Positions 9,044-17,380 of a DNA stretch of 64,000 nucleotides are shown here, in pieces. Under the pieces are notes generated by a model, which searched no databases, had not been told where the DNA came from, and was given only the letters and a program-made list of their open reading frames with translations. The translations under genes were made by a program, and so were the position numbers. Origin of the DNA: Acidimicrobiales bacterium (GTDB taxonomy: Bacteria > Actinomycetota > Acidimicrobiia > Acidimicrobiales > SHLQ01); the NCBI GenBank assembly GCA_020629635.1, contig JAHDCX010000008.1, positions 124,001 through 188,000 on the forward strand, written 5' to 3'. Position 1 is the first letter of the stretch, and every line of letters starts with the position of its first letter.

Positions 9044-9696
9044 CGGATCACGTATCCCGATCCGACGACCGTCTCGATGACGGCGGGATCGCCGAGCTTC
9101 TTGCGCAGCGTCGTCATCGTGACTCGGACTGCGTTGGTGAAAGGGTCGGCTCGGTCGTCCCACACCTTCTCGAGAAGAACCTCGGCGCTGCACACATGAG
9201 GGCTTGCGGCAAGCAGCTCGCGTAGAACACCGAACTCCTTCCGCGACAATCCGAGCGGTCGGCCCTCACGGGTTGCGGTGAGCGCGGCGGAGTCGAGCGT
9301 GATTCCTCCGACGGACAGCTGTGAGTTCGTGGTGGTGCCGGCCCGCCGTCCGAGCGCATCAACTCGGGCGAGTAGCTCTGCCATGGCAAAGGGCTTGGGC
9401 AGGTAGTCGTCGGCTCCGAGCCGCAGGCCCTGGACCCGATCGTCGACTTCTCCGAACGCGGTCAGCATGAGCACGCGTGCCCCGTTGTCGTCGGCGACGA
9501 GCTGGCGACAGACGTCGTCCCCGTGGACGTAGGGGAGGTCGCGATCCAAGACCACGACGTCGTATGCGGTCACCAACGCCTTGTCGAGTGCGACTCGCCC
9601 ATCCTCCGCAACGTCCACCGAGAGGCCGGCGGAACGCAGTCCACGGGCCAATCCCTCTCGGAGCTGTTCGTCGTCTTCGACAACGAGTATTCGCAT
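9040..9696 (-). CDS. response regulator, OmpR/PhoB family
   Basis: A 218-residue regulator. The receiver has VVEDD at residues 5-9 and phospho-acceptor Asp 51 in VVVLDRDLP. A winged-helix output domain follows (LSRKEFGVLRELLA, and VRVTMTTLRKKLG near the end). The start at 9696 follows GGGAGA. It is the partner of the kinase that overlaps its stop codon. Confidence 0.93.
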   Translation of the reverse strand: MRILVVEDDEQLREGLARGLRSAGLSVDVAEDGRVALDKALVTAYDVVVLDRDLPYVHGDDVCRQLVADDNGARVLMLTAFGEVDDRVQGLRLGADDYLPKPFAMAELLARVDALGRRAGTTTNSQLSVGGITLDSAALTATREGRPLGLSRKEFGVLRELLAASPHVCSAEVLLEKVWDDRADPFTNAVRVTMTTLRKKLGDPAVIETVVGSGYVIR

Positions 9697-9840
9697 CGCG
9701 GTCTCCCAGCGGTTGAGGGGTGAGACCACGGTGGCGGCTCGACGTGCAAGAGGAAAGCGATGTCGGTGGGTTCTTCGGCAGTCTTCAGGGTCGGCTTGCT
9801 CGTCGGTTTGGCCGTGTCGGGGGTTACCCGTTGCCGCGCA

Positions 9841-10749
9841 TCAGGCACAGCCGATTTCGCCGTCTGCGGCGTCCCACCGTTCGAATGTTCCGTCCTTTCG
9901 CAGCACGAACAGCGAGTCGGGGTGGTCGTCGGCGGTGGCGAGTTGGCCCGCGGGGATCCAGATCTCCAACACGCGATGATTGCTGGGCAACGAGTCGACG
10001 ATGGTGGGCTCCGTATTGGCACCATGCTGCGTTCGAAGATGGCGCTGCCCGGGCCGTGCGTCGATCTCGACCACGGCAGGCCACGGCGCGCAGTGGAATC
10101 CCGGATGAAGCTCCCGATGGTTCAGCGAGGCGCCGTCCGTCGGGCATCCCTCTGCGTCGACCACGGGGCCGACCCTTGTGAGTCGTGCGCCAGCCGCTGC
10201 GCAGGTCGCGTCCTCGGGCACCCGCAACACGAAAAGGAAGTGGTGGGCGACGGCGTCGAGCTCGGTGATGGTGCTTCGGATCGACACGTGATGCAGCCCG
10301 TCCTCGTCGATCGAGAATCCGTCGAGGTCGCCGTCGATCGACCCGGCGGCGCGGTATCGGAGCTGATCGCCGAGCCGGGTCACGGAGATTCGGTCGATCT
10401 CTCCGCGAGGCAGTTCGAGAGCGATTCTTTCGGTCGACGTGACGAGTACCGCCGTGGCGCCGGACGTCGGTTCGATCGGGTCCTGACAGGTTCCCGCGAA
10501 ACACTCGATCGTTGCGCCGACCCGACCCACGTTGACGTCCCCGACAACGAGCTCAGCCGCCGACATCTCGCGTCGAAGGGAATTCCATGTCGCCGACGGG
10601 GTCGTGTCCACCGGCTCGCTCAGTGCCGTCGAAGACGCGCCTGTTGCCGTGGTCGACGTCGGTTGAGGAGCAGCGGCGTCGCTCGACGTGCCGCAGGCGA
10701 CGGCGAGAAGAATCGTTGCCGCCGCTGTCGTCGCCCGCCAGATCTGCAT
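9841..10749 (-). CDS. hypothetical lipoprotein
   Basis: A 302-residue secreted protein with signal peptide and lipobox LAVAC (Cys 19). A Ser/Thr/Ala-rich linker of about 40 residues follows, then a folded region with several cysteines (for example CFAGTC, FHCAPW). No catalytic motif or known family was recognised. It lies upstream of the OmpR-type pair in the same direction, with 144 bp between; that gap (9697-9840) holds nothing identifiable. The start MQIWRATT was chosen because it begins the signal peptide. Confidence 0.65.
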   Translation of the reverse strand: MQIWRATTAAATILLAVACGTSSDAAAPQPTSTTATGASSTALSEPVDTTPSATWNSLRREMSAAELVVGDVNVGRVGATIECFAGTCQDPIEPTSGATAVLVTSTERIALELPRGEIDRISVTRLGDQLRYRAAGSIDGDLDGFSIDEDGLHHVSIRSTITELDAVAHHFLFVLRVPEDATCAAAGARLTRVGPVVDAEGCPTDGASLNHRELHPGFHCAPWPAVVEIDARPGQRHLRTQHGANTEPTIVDSLPSNHRVLEIWIPAGQLATADDHPDSLFVLRKDGTFERWDAADGEIGCA

Positions 10750-10775
10750 GACGGAAGTGTGCCATCTGGCAACGC

Positions 10776-11341
10776 TCAGTATTCGTCGTGGCGGCGTAGC
10801 CAGGCCTGGCTCCACGGCAGGTCCGCCTCGTCGCGCCCGAGCGACGTCACGTCGAGGTGGTGATACGCCCCGTTCAACATGTCGAGGCCACGAGCGAACG
10901 TCTGATACGTCAAGAAGACCCGGTCGCCTTCACGACGGAAGGCACTCAACCCCGGGGATTCCTCACCGAACGCAGCCATGGTCCCGTGGTTGTAGGCGAG
11001 CTCGCCCGCGGCGACCTGAGCGGGGGAGAAGCTCACGCCGAAGTCCTCGTTGAACGACGAGCCGAACGAGGAGTACCAAGGAAACGTCCATCCCATCCGA
11101 GTCCGGTAGTCATCGAGCTTGCCGAATGGCGCTCTCGCCACCGCGACGAATCGGGTGTGGCATGCTGCGAGGTGTTGGATCGTGCCGTCGTAGTTGTCGG
11201 CCCAGAACGAACACGTCGGACACCCCGCCTCCCAATCCGGGACAGCTCGTCGCGGGCTCGGGTGAAGGCTTTCTCGGCGTCGAGATGCTCAAGACGGGCA
11301 GCTCGAAACGCTTCAGCGTCGACGATCGGGTTGGTGATCAT
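10776..11341 (-). pseudogene. DUF899 thioredoxin-fold protein, internally deleted and frameshifted
   Basis: The start at 11341 encodes a DUF899 N-terminus (EHLDAEKAFTRARDELSRIG). The thioredoxin-like core GCPTCSFWADNYDG and the whole C-terminal part (FVAVARAPFGKLDDYRTRMG to the end) are in a different frame. Between them, near 11226-11240, about 50 residues normally present in this family (the segment with the VYHFMF-type strand) are missing. The two halves are joined out of frame. Loss of a block plus the frame change points to a real pseudogene rather than a base-call error. Confidence 0.8.
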
Positions 11342-11453
11342 GGTCGTTCCTCGGCAGGTCGTGTCGGTGATCTCAGACGGACGTCGAACGGGGTCCTCGA
11401 CTTTCGACACCCTCGCAGTACGTTTGGTCGGGAGCAACCATCGGAGGTGCACG

Positions 11454-12212
11454 TTGGACACGGTCTTGGTCGACAAACGGGATGGCTACGCGATCGTGAC
11501 GTTCAACGATCCCGACCGCCGCAACGTCTTCACGCTCGAGATGAGCGATGGCGTGATTGCAGCCTTCGACGACCTGGAGGCCGACGAATCCATCAACGCA
11601 GTGATCATCACCGGCGCCGGCAAGGCGTTCTCGTCGGGCGGGCACCTCGATGAGCTGCTCGACAATCCCGGCCACGACGGGCTTCGCAAGATCTACTCGG
11701 GTTTCGTGCGCATCGCGAACTCGCGCCTCGCCACGATCGCAGCGGTCAATGGGGCAGCTGTCGGCGCAGGCATGAACGCGCTCTTGGTCTGCGACCTCGT
11801 CATCGCCGGCGAGTCGGCAAAGTTCGACTCGCGGTTCTTGCAGATCGGCCTCGGGCCTGGTGGGGGACACACGTGGCGTCTGCGAAACAAGACCGACCTG
11901 CAGACCACGAAGGCCATGGTGTTGTTCAGCGAAGTCCTCGACGGGCGCCGAGCCGCCGACGTCGGCCTCGCGTGGGCCTGCGTTGCCGACGACGAACTGC
12001 TGACCGCTGCAGAAGCTCTGGCTGCCAAGGCGGCGTCGGCCCCACGCGAACTGCTGATGCGAACGAAAGAAACGATCCAACGCACCGCTGCGATCGACGA
12101 CAGCGACGCCGCGATCGACAACGAGCTTGACACGCAGGTCTGGTCGATGGGTGAGGCTGCATTCGTGGACATGGTCACGGCGCTCAAGGCCCGGATCGCG
12201 GCGAAGGGCTGA
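11454..12212 (+). CDS. enoyl-CoA hydratase/isomerase family protein, atypical active site
   Basis: A 252-residue crotonase-fold protein. Oxyanion-hole segments are present (GAGKAFSSGGHL and AAVNGAAVGAGMNALL). The two glutamates used by true hydratases are not at their usual places: FLQIGLG replaces the F..PE.. motif and TTKAMVL the second one. It may therefore be an isomerase, hydrolase or lyase. The TTG start at 11454 has a good SD (GGAGGTG) and a -10-like TACGTT at 11419. Two bases after its stop begins an acyl-CoA dehydrogenase, so it is the first gene of a three-gene catabolic operon. Confidence 0.85.
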   Translation: MDTVLVDKRDGYAIVTFNDPDRRNVFTLEMSDGVIAAFDDLEADESINAVIITGAGKAFSSGGHLDELLDNPGHDGLRKIYSGFVRIANSRLATIAAVNGAAVGAGMNALLVCDLVIAGESAKFDSRFLQIGLGPGGGHTWRLRNKTDLQTTKAMVLFSEVLDGRRAADVGLAWACVADDELLTAAEALAAKAASAPRELLMRTKETIQRTAAIDDSDAAIDNELDTQVWSMGEAAFVDMVTALKARIAAKG

Positions 12213-12213
12213 C

Positions 12214-13332
12214 GTGAGCGGATTCGACTTTCGGCTCACTCCGGAGCTCGAGGAACTGCGCGAGCATGCCGCCGACGTCGCGGCGAAGGGTGTGGCGGAC
12301 CACGGCGTACACAACGATTCGTGGATCAACGGGTTCTCCAAGGAGTTCTCCGAGACGATCGCCGCCGAAGGCTGGGTCGGGATGACCTGGCCGACCGAGC
12401 ACGGCGGCGGTGGCCGACCACCGATCGAGCGGGTCATCATGGCCGAGGAGATGATCGCCGTCGGTGCCCCGATCGCGGCGAGCTGGTTTGCGGATCGTCA
12501 GTTCGGGCCGTCGTTGTTCACGTACGGGACGGCCGATCAGCAAGCCGAGTATCTGCCCGACATGCTGGCCGGCCGGACCACCTGGTGCATCGGAATGAGC
12601 GAGCCTGAAGCCGGATCCGACCTCGCCGCGCTGAAGACGTCTGCCGTGCGCGACGGCGACGAATTCGTCGTGAACGGGCAGAAGATTTGGACATCGGGCG
12701 GTGCCTTGGCCGACTACTGCTACCTGATTTGTCGAACCGACTCCACCGGCAAACCCCATCAGGGCGTGTCCGAACTGATCGTTCCGATGGACCTACCCGG
12801 GATCGAGGTCCGGACGATCCGAGACATGGTCGACAACACCCACTTCTGCGAGATTTTCTTCACCGATGTTCGAGTACCGGTGGAGAATCTCGTCGGGGTC
12901 GAGGGCGGCGCGTTCAAACAGACGATGGTCCAGCTCGAACACGAGCGAGGCGGCATCGACCGGCTCGTGTCGAACAAACCGCTGTACACCTTCGCCAAGG
13001 CCCATGCGGATCGATCGGATCCGCGGGTTCGCCAGGAGATTGCCGCGCTCGAGTCGGGCTATCACGTGGGTCGGCTGCTGGTCTACCGAGAGGTTCTCCG
13101 CCAGGCACCGAAGGGCTTCAGCGCCGCGACCAAGTCGTACTGCACCGAACACCAACAGCGGGTGGCCGACTTCGCCGCCCGGGTCCTGGGCCCGGAAGCA
13201 ACGCTGGACACGCAGTTCAGCCGAGAGCTCTGCTACTCCCCGTCGTACACCCTTGCGGGAGGGACCTCCGAGGTCATGCGCAACATCCTTGGCGAACGGG
13301 TTCTGGGACTACCGAGGGCGCCTCGTGGCTGA
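12214..13332 (+). CDS. acyl-CoA dehydrogenase
   Basis: A 372-residue flavoprotein of the acyl-CoA dehydrogenase family, catalysing alpha,beta-dehydrogenation of acyl-CoA. It shows MSEPEAGSDLAALKT and GQKIWTSG in the FAD/substrate region, and a C-terminal TSEVMRNILGERVLGLPR. The GTG at 12214 lies 1 bp after the upstream stop. The last bases overlap the GTG of the hydrolase gene. Co-transcription with the crotonase-fold and hydrolase genes suggests one pathway acting on a CoA thioester. Confidence 0.92.
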   Translation: MSGFDFRLTPELEELREHAADVAAKGVADHGVHNDSWINGFSKEFSETIAAEGWVGMTWPTEHGGGGRPPIERVIMAEEMIAVGAPIAASWFADRQFGPSLFTYGTADQQAEYLPDMLAGRTTWCIGMSEPEAGSDLAALKTSAVRDGDEFVVNGQKIWTSGGALADYCYLICRTDSTGKPHQGVSELIVPMDLPGIEVRTIRDMVDNTHFCEIFFTDVRVPVENLVGVEGGAFKQTMVQLEHERGGIDRLVSNKPLYTFAKAHADRSDPRVRQEIAALESGYHVGRLLVYREVLRQAPKGFSAATKSYCTEHQQRVADFAARVLGPEATLDTQFSRELCYSPSYTLAGGTSEVMRNILGERVLGLPRAPRG

Positions 13333-13954
13333 CCGCCTCGTGTTCACCCACGGATGGAAGGACTCTGCGGAAGTGTGGGCGCCGCTGCGAGAAGCGCTCG
13401 GTGACATCGCCGCTGATGCAGTGGCTTGGGACCTGCCGTACCACGGCCAGTCCGGTCCGCTCGCCGAGCCGGATCGGGATGCTCGCGATGAGGTGCTCGG
13501 ACTGCTCGATGACGTCATCGGCGATGCGTCAGACCCGGTGTTGATCGGGCATTCGCTCGGTGGCTTCGTGTCCCTCGCACATGCCGTGACCCGCCCGGAC
13601 ATTGCACGAGGACTCGTCCTCATCGCCACGGGGCCAGGCTTCAAGCGAGACGAATCGCGCGAGCAATGGAACGCATGGGCGCGCAAACACGCAGACCCTG
13701 ATCGTCCTGGCGAAGAGCTTGTGGTCCTGCAGCATGACGCCCTCGTCATCGAGAACCTCGAGGCCATCACCGTGCCCGTCCTGGTGATCACTGGCGAGCG
13801 TGACCGCCAATACGACGCGGCGCGTGCAGTCTTCGAGAAGAAGCTTGCCGATGTGGAGTCGGTCGTGGTGGCGGACGCCGGACACAACGTGCACAAGTCG
13901 CACGCCCCCGCCGTCGCAGCAGCGATCGGCTCCTGGCTCAGCGACCGACGATGA
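13325..13954 (+). CDS. alpha/beta hydrolase
   Basis: A 209-residue alpha/beta-hydrolase. The oxyanion HG is in VFTHGWKDS, the nucleophile elbow is GHSLGG, an acid is near GERDRQYD, and the catalytic His is in DAGHNVHKS. Its GTG start overlaps the acyl-CoA dehydrogenase stop by 8 bp. It is short for the family (usually 250-300 residues) because the cap domain is small. It probably hydrolyses an ester or thioester of the same pathway. Its end overlaps the convergent acetyltransferase gene by 17 bp. Confidence 0.85.
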   Translation: MADRLVFTHGWKDSAEVWAPLREALGDIAADAVAWDLPYHGQSGPLAEPDRDARDEVLGLLDDVIGDASDPVLIGHSLGGFVSLAHAVTRPDIARGLVLIATGPGFKRDESREQWNAWARKHADPDRPGEELVVLQHDALVIENLEAITVPVLVITGERDRQYDAARAVFEKKLADVESVVVADAGHNVHKSHAPAVAAAIGSWLSDRR

Positions 13955-14636
13955 GGTCGTCCAACCGGCGACGCTGAAGGCCTTCGGGATCAAAATTGGC
14001 GGGGTCGAGCCATGTCCGGAGACGCATCTCAACCCGGGGCCAGTCGTCGTCGATGATCGAAAACCACGAGGTGTCCCGGCTCCGGCCCTTGTAGTGGGTC
14101 GCCTTGCGGAAGGTTCCCTCGTAGGTGAATCCGAGTCGCTTGGCCGCGTCGCGGGACGCTCCGTTGAGATCGTCACACTTCCACTCGACCCGGCGATAGC
14201 CCAACTCGAACGCGTGCGCGAGCATCACGACGATTGCTTCGGTTGCCGCTGTGGTGCGCTGCAACGATGGCGCCCACGTGATCCCGCCGATCTCGATCAC
14301 GCCAGCCGTCGGGTCCATCCGCAGGTAGCTGCACATCCCGGCGGGGTTGCCATCGACGACGGCGACGAACGGGACCCAATCGGGCTTCGCGACCAGCGAG
14401 TCGCAAAGTTGGCCGAGCTCGGCGGCATCGATGAACGGACCCCAGCTCATGTAGGTCCAGATCGACTCGGGCGCAGCCTTGAATGCATGGAAGAGCGGGA
14501 TGGCGTGACTCGTCCGACGCATCGGTTCGAGTCGGACGTGGGTGCCCTCGAGCGTGGTGGGCACAATCGGGTCGGGAGAGGTCCACTCGCCGAGGGGATC
14601 GCCCACCATTTGGTCGAAGTCGTTCGTTGTCACCAC
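13938..14636 (-). CDS. GNAT family N-acetyltransferase, RimJ/RimL type
   Basis: A 232-residue protein of the RimJ/RimL-like GNAT group: GTHVRLEPMRRT near the start, EIGGITWAPSLQRTTAATEA in the acetyl-CoA region, and LNGASRDAAKRLGFTYEG towards the end. It transfers an acetyl group to a protein N-terminus or a small amine; the substrate is unknown. The GTG at 14636 stands 7 nt after TAGTGT (14644-14649, minus strand), suggesting a leaderless transcript. It is convergent with the hydrolase gene, overlapping by 17 bp. Confidence 0.88.
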   Translation of the reverse strand: MVTTNDFDQMVGDPLGEWTSPDPIVPTTLEGTHVRLEPMRRTSHAIPLFHAFKAAPESIWTYMSWGPFIDAAELGQLCDSLVAKPDWVPFVAVVDGNPAGMCSYLRMDPTAGVIEIGGITWAPSLQRTTAATEAIVVMLAHAFELGYRRVEWKCDDLNGASRDAAKRLGFTYEGTFRKATHYKGRSRDTSWFSIIDDDWPRVEMRLRTWLDPANFDPEGLQRRRLDDLIVGR

Positions 14637-14643
14637 GACGTCG

Positions 14644-14649
14644 ACACTA
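14644..14649 (-). promoter_or_regulatory. -10 box TAGTGT of a leaderless GNAT mRNA
   Basis: TAGTGT lies 7 nt before the GTG start at 14636, with no room for a Shine-Dalgarno sequence. Confidence 0.55.
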
Positions 14650-14684
14650 TTGGGCGGCTGTCGGGTGCTGCGATCATCGAACCA

Positions 14685-14768
14685 ATGGGGTCAGGTCTGA
14701 CATAGCAACAGGTTCGGACCACGGGGCTACGAACGACGAACCTCTTGCTATGTCAGACCTGACCCCAT
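14685..14768. repeat. REP-like palindrome (REPIN-like doublet)
   Basis: Two 32-nt arms (14685-14716 and 14737-14768) are inverted copies with one mismatch, around a 20-nt loop. Each begins ATGGGGTCAGGTCTGACATA. Single copies of the same sequence occur at 34087-34118 and, inverted, at 35881-35913. The GGGGTCAG core resembles repeats often found near REP-associated Y1 tyrosine transposases; no such transposase gene is in this window. It sits between a divergent pair of genes (GNAT and acyl-CoA ligase). Confidence 0.85.
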
Positions 14769-14860
14769 GTTCGTCGCTGGTGGCGGGTGCTCTGACGTGA
14801 AGCTGGCAAAGGGCAGGCGCGTCGGCCATGATTCGATCGAGGTTCTAACGAAAGGCGGCC

Positions 14861-16654
14861 ATGGCCCCGACGACGATCATCCATCATCTCGAGCGTCACG
14901 CATCCACACAGGGTGCACGTATTGCCTATCGCGACAAGCTCGCCGGTCACTGGCGTTCCACGAGCTGGTCCGAATTCAATCGGCTCACGCGCACGGCCGC
15001 CCGTGCCATGGTCTCGCTTGGCCTGGGCACCGGCGACGTCGTCACGATTCTCGGAGCGAATCGTCCCGAGTGGTCGATTTCGGCCCTTGCCGCAATGCGA
15101 GTGGGCGGAATTTCGGCCGGGATCTACACGACCTGTTCACCCGAGGAGATCGCCTACATCGTTTCGCATGCCGAGTCGAAGTTGCTCGTGGTCGAGACGC
15201 TCGAGCAGTACGAGCGGGTTGCCTCGGTGCGAGGCGAACTTCCGGATCTGCAGACCATCGTGCTCCTCAACGATGCCGACAAGGTCGACGCCGACGACGT
15301 GTTGTCGTGGGAGGCATTCTTGGAGAAGGCCGAGGGCACGACCGACGAGTCGATCGATGAGATCCTCGATGGAATCACCGGCGACCAGGTCGCCGACTTC
15401 ATCTACACCTCGGGAACGACCGGCCCGCCAAAGGCCGTCATGTTGACCCACGAGAATCTTGTCTGGACAGCCCAAGCGCTCGGCGATGCCGTCGAGGTGA
15501 CGTCCGAGGAGATCGGTCTCAGCTATCTGCCGCTCTCCCACATCGCCGAGCAGTCCGGCACCATGCTCATCCCGTTGAGCTACGGCTACGAGGTCTGGTA
15601 CTGCCACGACGGTCTTCAGCTGGCCGACTACCTGAAAGACGTGCGGCCGACAGTCTTCTTCGGCGTGCCCCGTGTGTGGGAGCGCATCGAAGCCGGCGTC
15701 AGTGGCCAGCTCGCTCAGGCCGAAGGGGCCAAGGCCAAGATCGCCGAGTGGGCGATGGGCGTCGGCACCGAGATGACGAAGGTCAAGAACGCGGGTGGAA
15801 CTCCCGGAGCTGCACTGAAGGTCCAGTACGGCGTTGCGGAGAAGTTGTTCTTCTCCAAGATCAAGACCGCGCTCGGCTTCGATCGCTGCCGATTCATGAT
15901 CTCGGGAGCCGCCCCGATCCCTCGCGCCATCCTCGAGTTCTACGCATCGCTCGACATGGGCATCATCGAGCTCTACGGCCAGTCCGAGGACACCGGCCCA
16001 ACCACCACCAATCTTCCCGGCGCAACCAAGTACGGAACGGTCGGCCGTGCGGTGCCCGGCGTCGAGGTGAAGCTGTCGGAGGAGGACGAGATCCTCGTCC
16101 GCGGCAAGAACGTGTTCGCCGGGTACTACAAGAACCAGGAAGCCACCGACGAGACGCTGATCGACGGGTGGCTCCACTCTGGCGACCTCGGCGCCTTCGA
16201 TGACGACGGCTTTTTGTCGATCATTGGGCGAAAGAAGGACATCATCATCACGAGCGGTGGCAAGAACATCGCTCCGCAGAACATCGAGGAGCTGCTGTCT
16301 GGCATCGATCTCGTCTCCCACGCCGTCGTCATTGGCGAGCAGCAACGTTTCCTCGTCTCGCTGCTCACCCTCGAGCCTGAGTCCTCCGCCAAGTTCGCAG
16401 AGGAGCACGGGCTCGATGTGGCGACGATGCATGAGTCCGACGTCGTTCGGTCGCACATCGAGGCGGCCATCAAGGCCGACGTCAATCCGCAGATGGCCCG
16501 CGTTGAGCACGTGCGAAACTTTGTCGTGTTGCCGGGCGAGTTCTCGACCGACGGCGGCGAACTCACCCCCACGTTCAAGGTGAAGCGCAAGGTGGTCAAC
16601 GAGAAGTACGCCGACGAGATCACCGCGCTGTACGAGGCCGGCCAGCTCCTCTGA
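14861..16654 (+). CDS. long-chain fatty-acid--CoA ligase, FadD15-like
   Basis: A 597-residue AMP-forming acyl-CoA synthetase. It has the P-loop-like YTSGTTGPPKAVMLTHEN, then ELYGQSEDTG, the hinge region GDLGAFDDDGFLSIIGRKKD, and GGKNIAPQNIE. The C-terminal VKRKVVNEKY carries the catalytic Lys region. It activates long-chain fatty acids to acyl-CoA for beta-oxidation or lipid synthesis. The ATG is preceded by GAAAGGCGG. Length and architecture fit the long-chain FadD15/FACL group rather than the short-chain type. Confidence 0.92.
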   Translation: MAPTTIIHHLERHASTQGARIAYRDKLAGHWRSTSWSEFNRLTRTAARAMVSLGLGTGDVVTILGANRPEWSISALAAMRVGGISAGIYTTCSPEEIAYIVSHAESKLLVVETLEQYERVASVRGELPDLQTIVLLNDADKVDADDVLSWEAFLEKAEGTTDESIDEILDGITGDQVADFIYTSGTTGPPKAVMLTHENLVWTAQALGDAVEVTSEEIGLSYLPLSHIAEQSGTMLIPLSYGYEVWYCHDGLQLADYLKDVRPTVFFGVPRVWERIEAGVSGQLAQAEGAKAKIAEWAMGVGTEMTKVKNAGGTPGAALKVQYGVAEKLFFSKIKTALGFDRCRFMISGAAPIPRAILEFYASLDMGIIELYGQSEDTGPTTTNLPGATKYGTVGRAVPGVEVKLSEEDEILVRGKNVFAGYYKNQEATDETLIDGWLHSGDLGAFDDDGFLSIIGRKKDIIITSGGKNIAPQNIEELLSGIDLVSHAVVIGEQQRFLVSLLTLEPESSAKFAEEHGLDVATMHESDVVRSHIEAAIKADVNPQMARVEHVRNFVVLPGEFSTDGGELTPTFKVKRKVVNEKYADEITALYEAGQLL

Positions 16655-16657
16655 GGC

Positions 16658-17317
16658 TCAGGTCGCGCTCAGGAAGGCGCTACCGAAGTTGACGCCGAAG
16701 CGTTCGCACCAGATCTGCACCTCGGAGAACACGCTCAGATCGACATCGACGGGGATCTCGTAGTTCTGCGACCCGATGTTGCCCTTCAGCTCACCGAGGC
16801 TCACGAAGTCGCCATTCTCGGCCCGAAGGTAGACCTTCAGGTCGGGACCGTTGTCTGAGCTGAAGTCTTCGAAGCGGAGGAATCGCTGCTCGGACCCATC
16901 GTTCAAGACGTCGGCGCGCCCGACGATCTCATACCGGGATTCGCCGCTGAAGGCGCCGCTGAAGATCGTCACGATCCCGCCGGGTTGGTTGGCGGTGTCG
17001 GCGGCGGTGTCGTTGGTTGCGCCATCGTCACCGGTCGCCTCGTCGTCGTCCGCCATCTCTTCTTCGACGGCCTCGATCGGTTCGTCGATCTCGGTCATGT
17101 CCTCTTGGGCCTCTTCCATGGCCTCGATGAATTCGTCGGTCGCGGCGACTTCGTCCTGTTCCTCGATGGTGGCGGTGAAGACCGGGCCGGCTTCATCGAC
17201 CTCGTTGTCGAGGAACGCTGCTTGGATCCCGAAGAAACCGAAGGCGAGCCACGCAAGGCCGGCAAGCACCACGACGCCGATGCCGGCGAGAAGGGGGGTG
17301 TTCTGTCGAATGTTCAT
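16658..17317 (-). CDS. membrane-anchored DM13-domain protein
   Basis: A 219-residue protein. One N-terminal membrane segment (about 10-32) is followed by an acidic linker rich in Glu/Asp/Met/Ala (about 40-105). The C-terminal DM13 domain has FEDFSSDNGPDLKVYL, LKGNIGSQNYEIP and VQIWCERFGVNFGSA. DM13 domains are extracytoplasmic and thought to take part in redox or electron transfer; the conserved Cys in the WCERF motif is present. It converges with the ligase gene with 3 bp between. A 6-bp palindrome touches its start codon (17318-17335). Confidence 0.85.
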   Translation of the reverse strand: MNIRQNTPLLAGIGVVVLAGLAWLAFGFFGIQAAFLDNEVDEAGPVFTATIEEQDEVAATDEFIEAMEEAQEDMTEIDEPIEAVEEEMADDDEATGDDGATNDTAADTANQPGGIVTIFSGAFSGESRYEIVGRADVLNDGSEQRFLRFEDFSSDNGPDLKVYLRAENGDFVSLGELKGNIGSQNYEIPVDVDLSVFSEVQIWCERFGVNFGSAFLSAT

Positions 17318-17335
17318 GCGTAGATGAACCTACGC
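17318..17335. promoter_or_regulatory. palindrome directly before the DM13 gene
   Basis: GCGTAG-ATGAAC-CTACGC, a perfect 6-bp inverted repeat with a 6-nt spacer, abuts the start codon at 17317. On the coding strand the right half overlaps a -10-like TAGGTT (17327-17332). It could be an operator or a translation-blocking hairpin. Confidence 0.4.
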
Positions 17336-17380
17336 GTACCGGTCGTTCATTTCGGTGACGGTGTGAACAACTGAGGAACC

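Noticed and set aside
9697-9840. Gap between the OmpR-type regulator and the lipoprotein gene
   Set aside because: No open frame with a start signal, no palindrome and no promoter-like box stood out.
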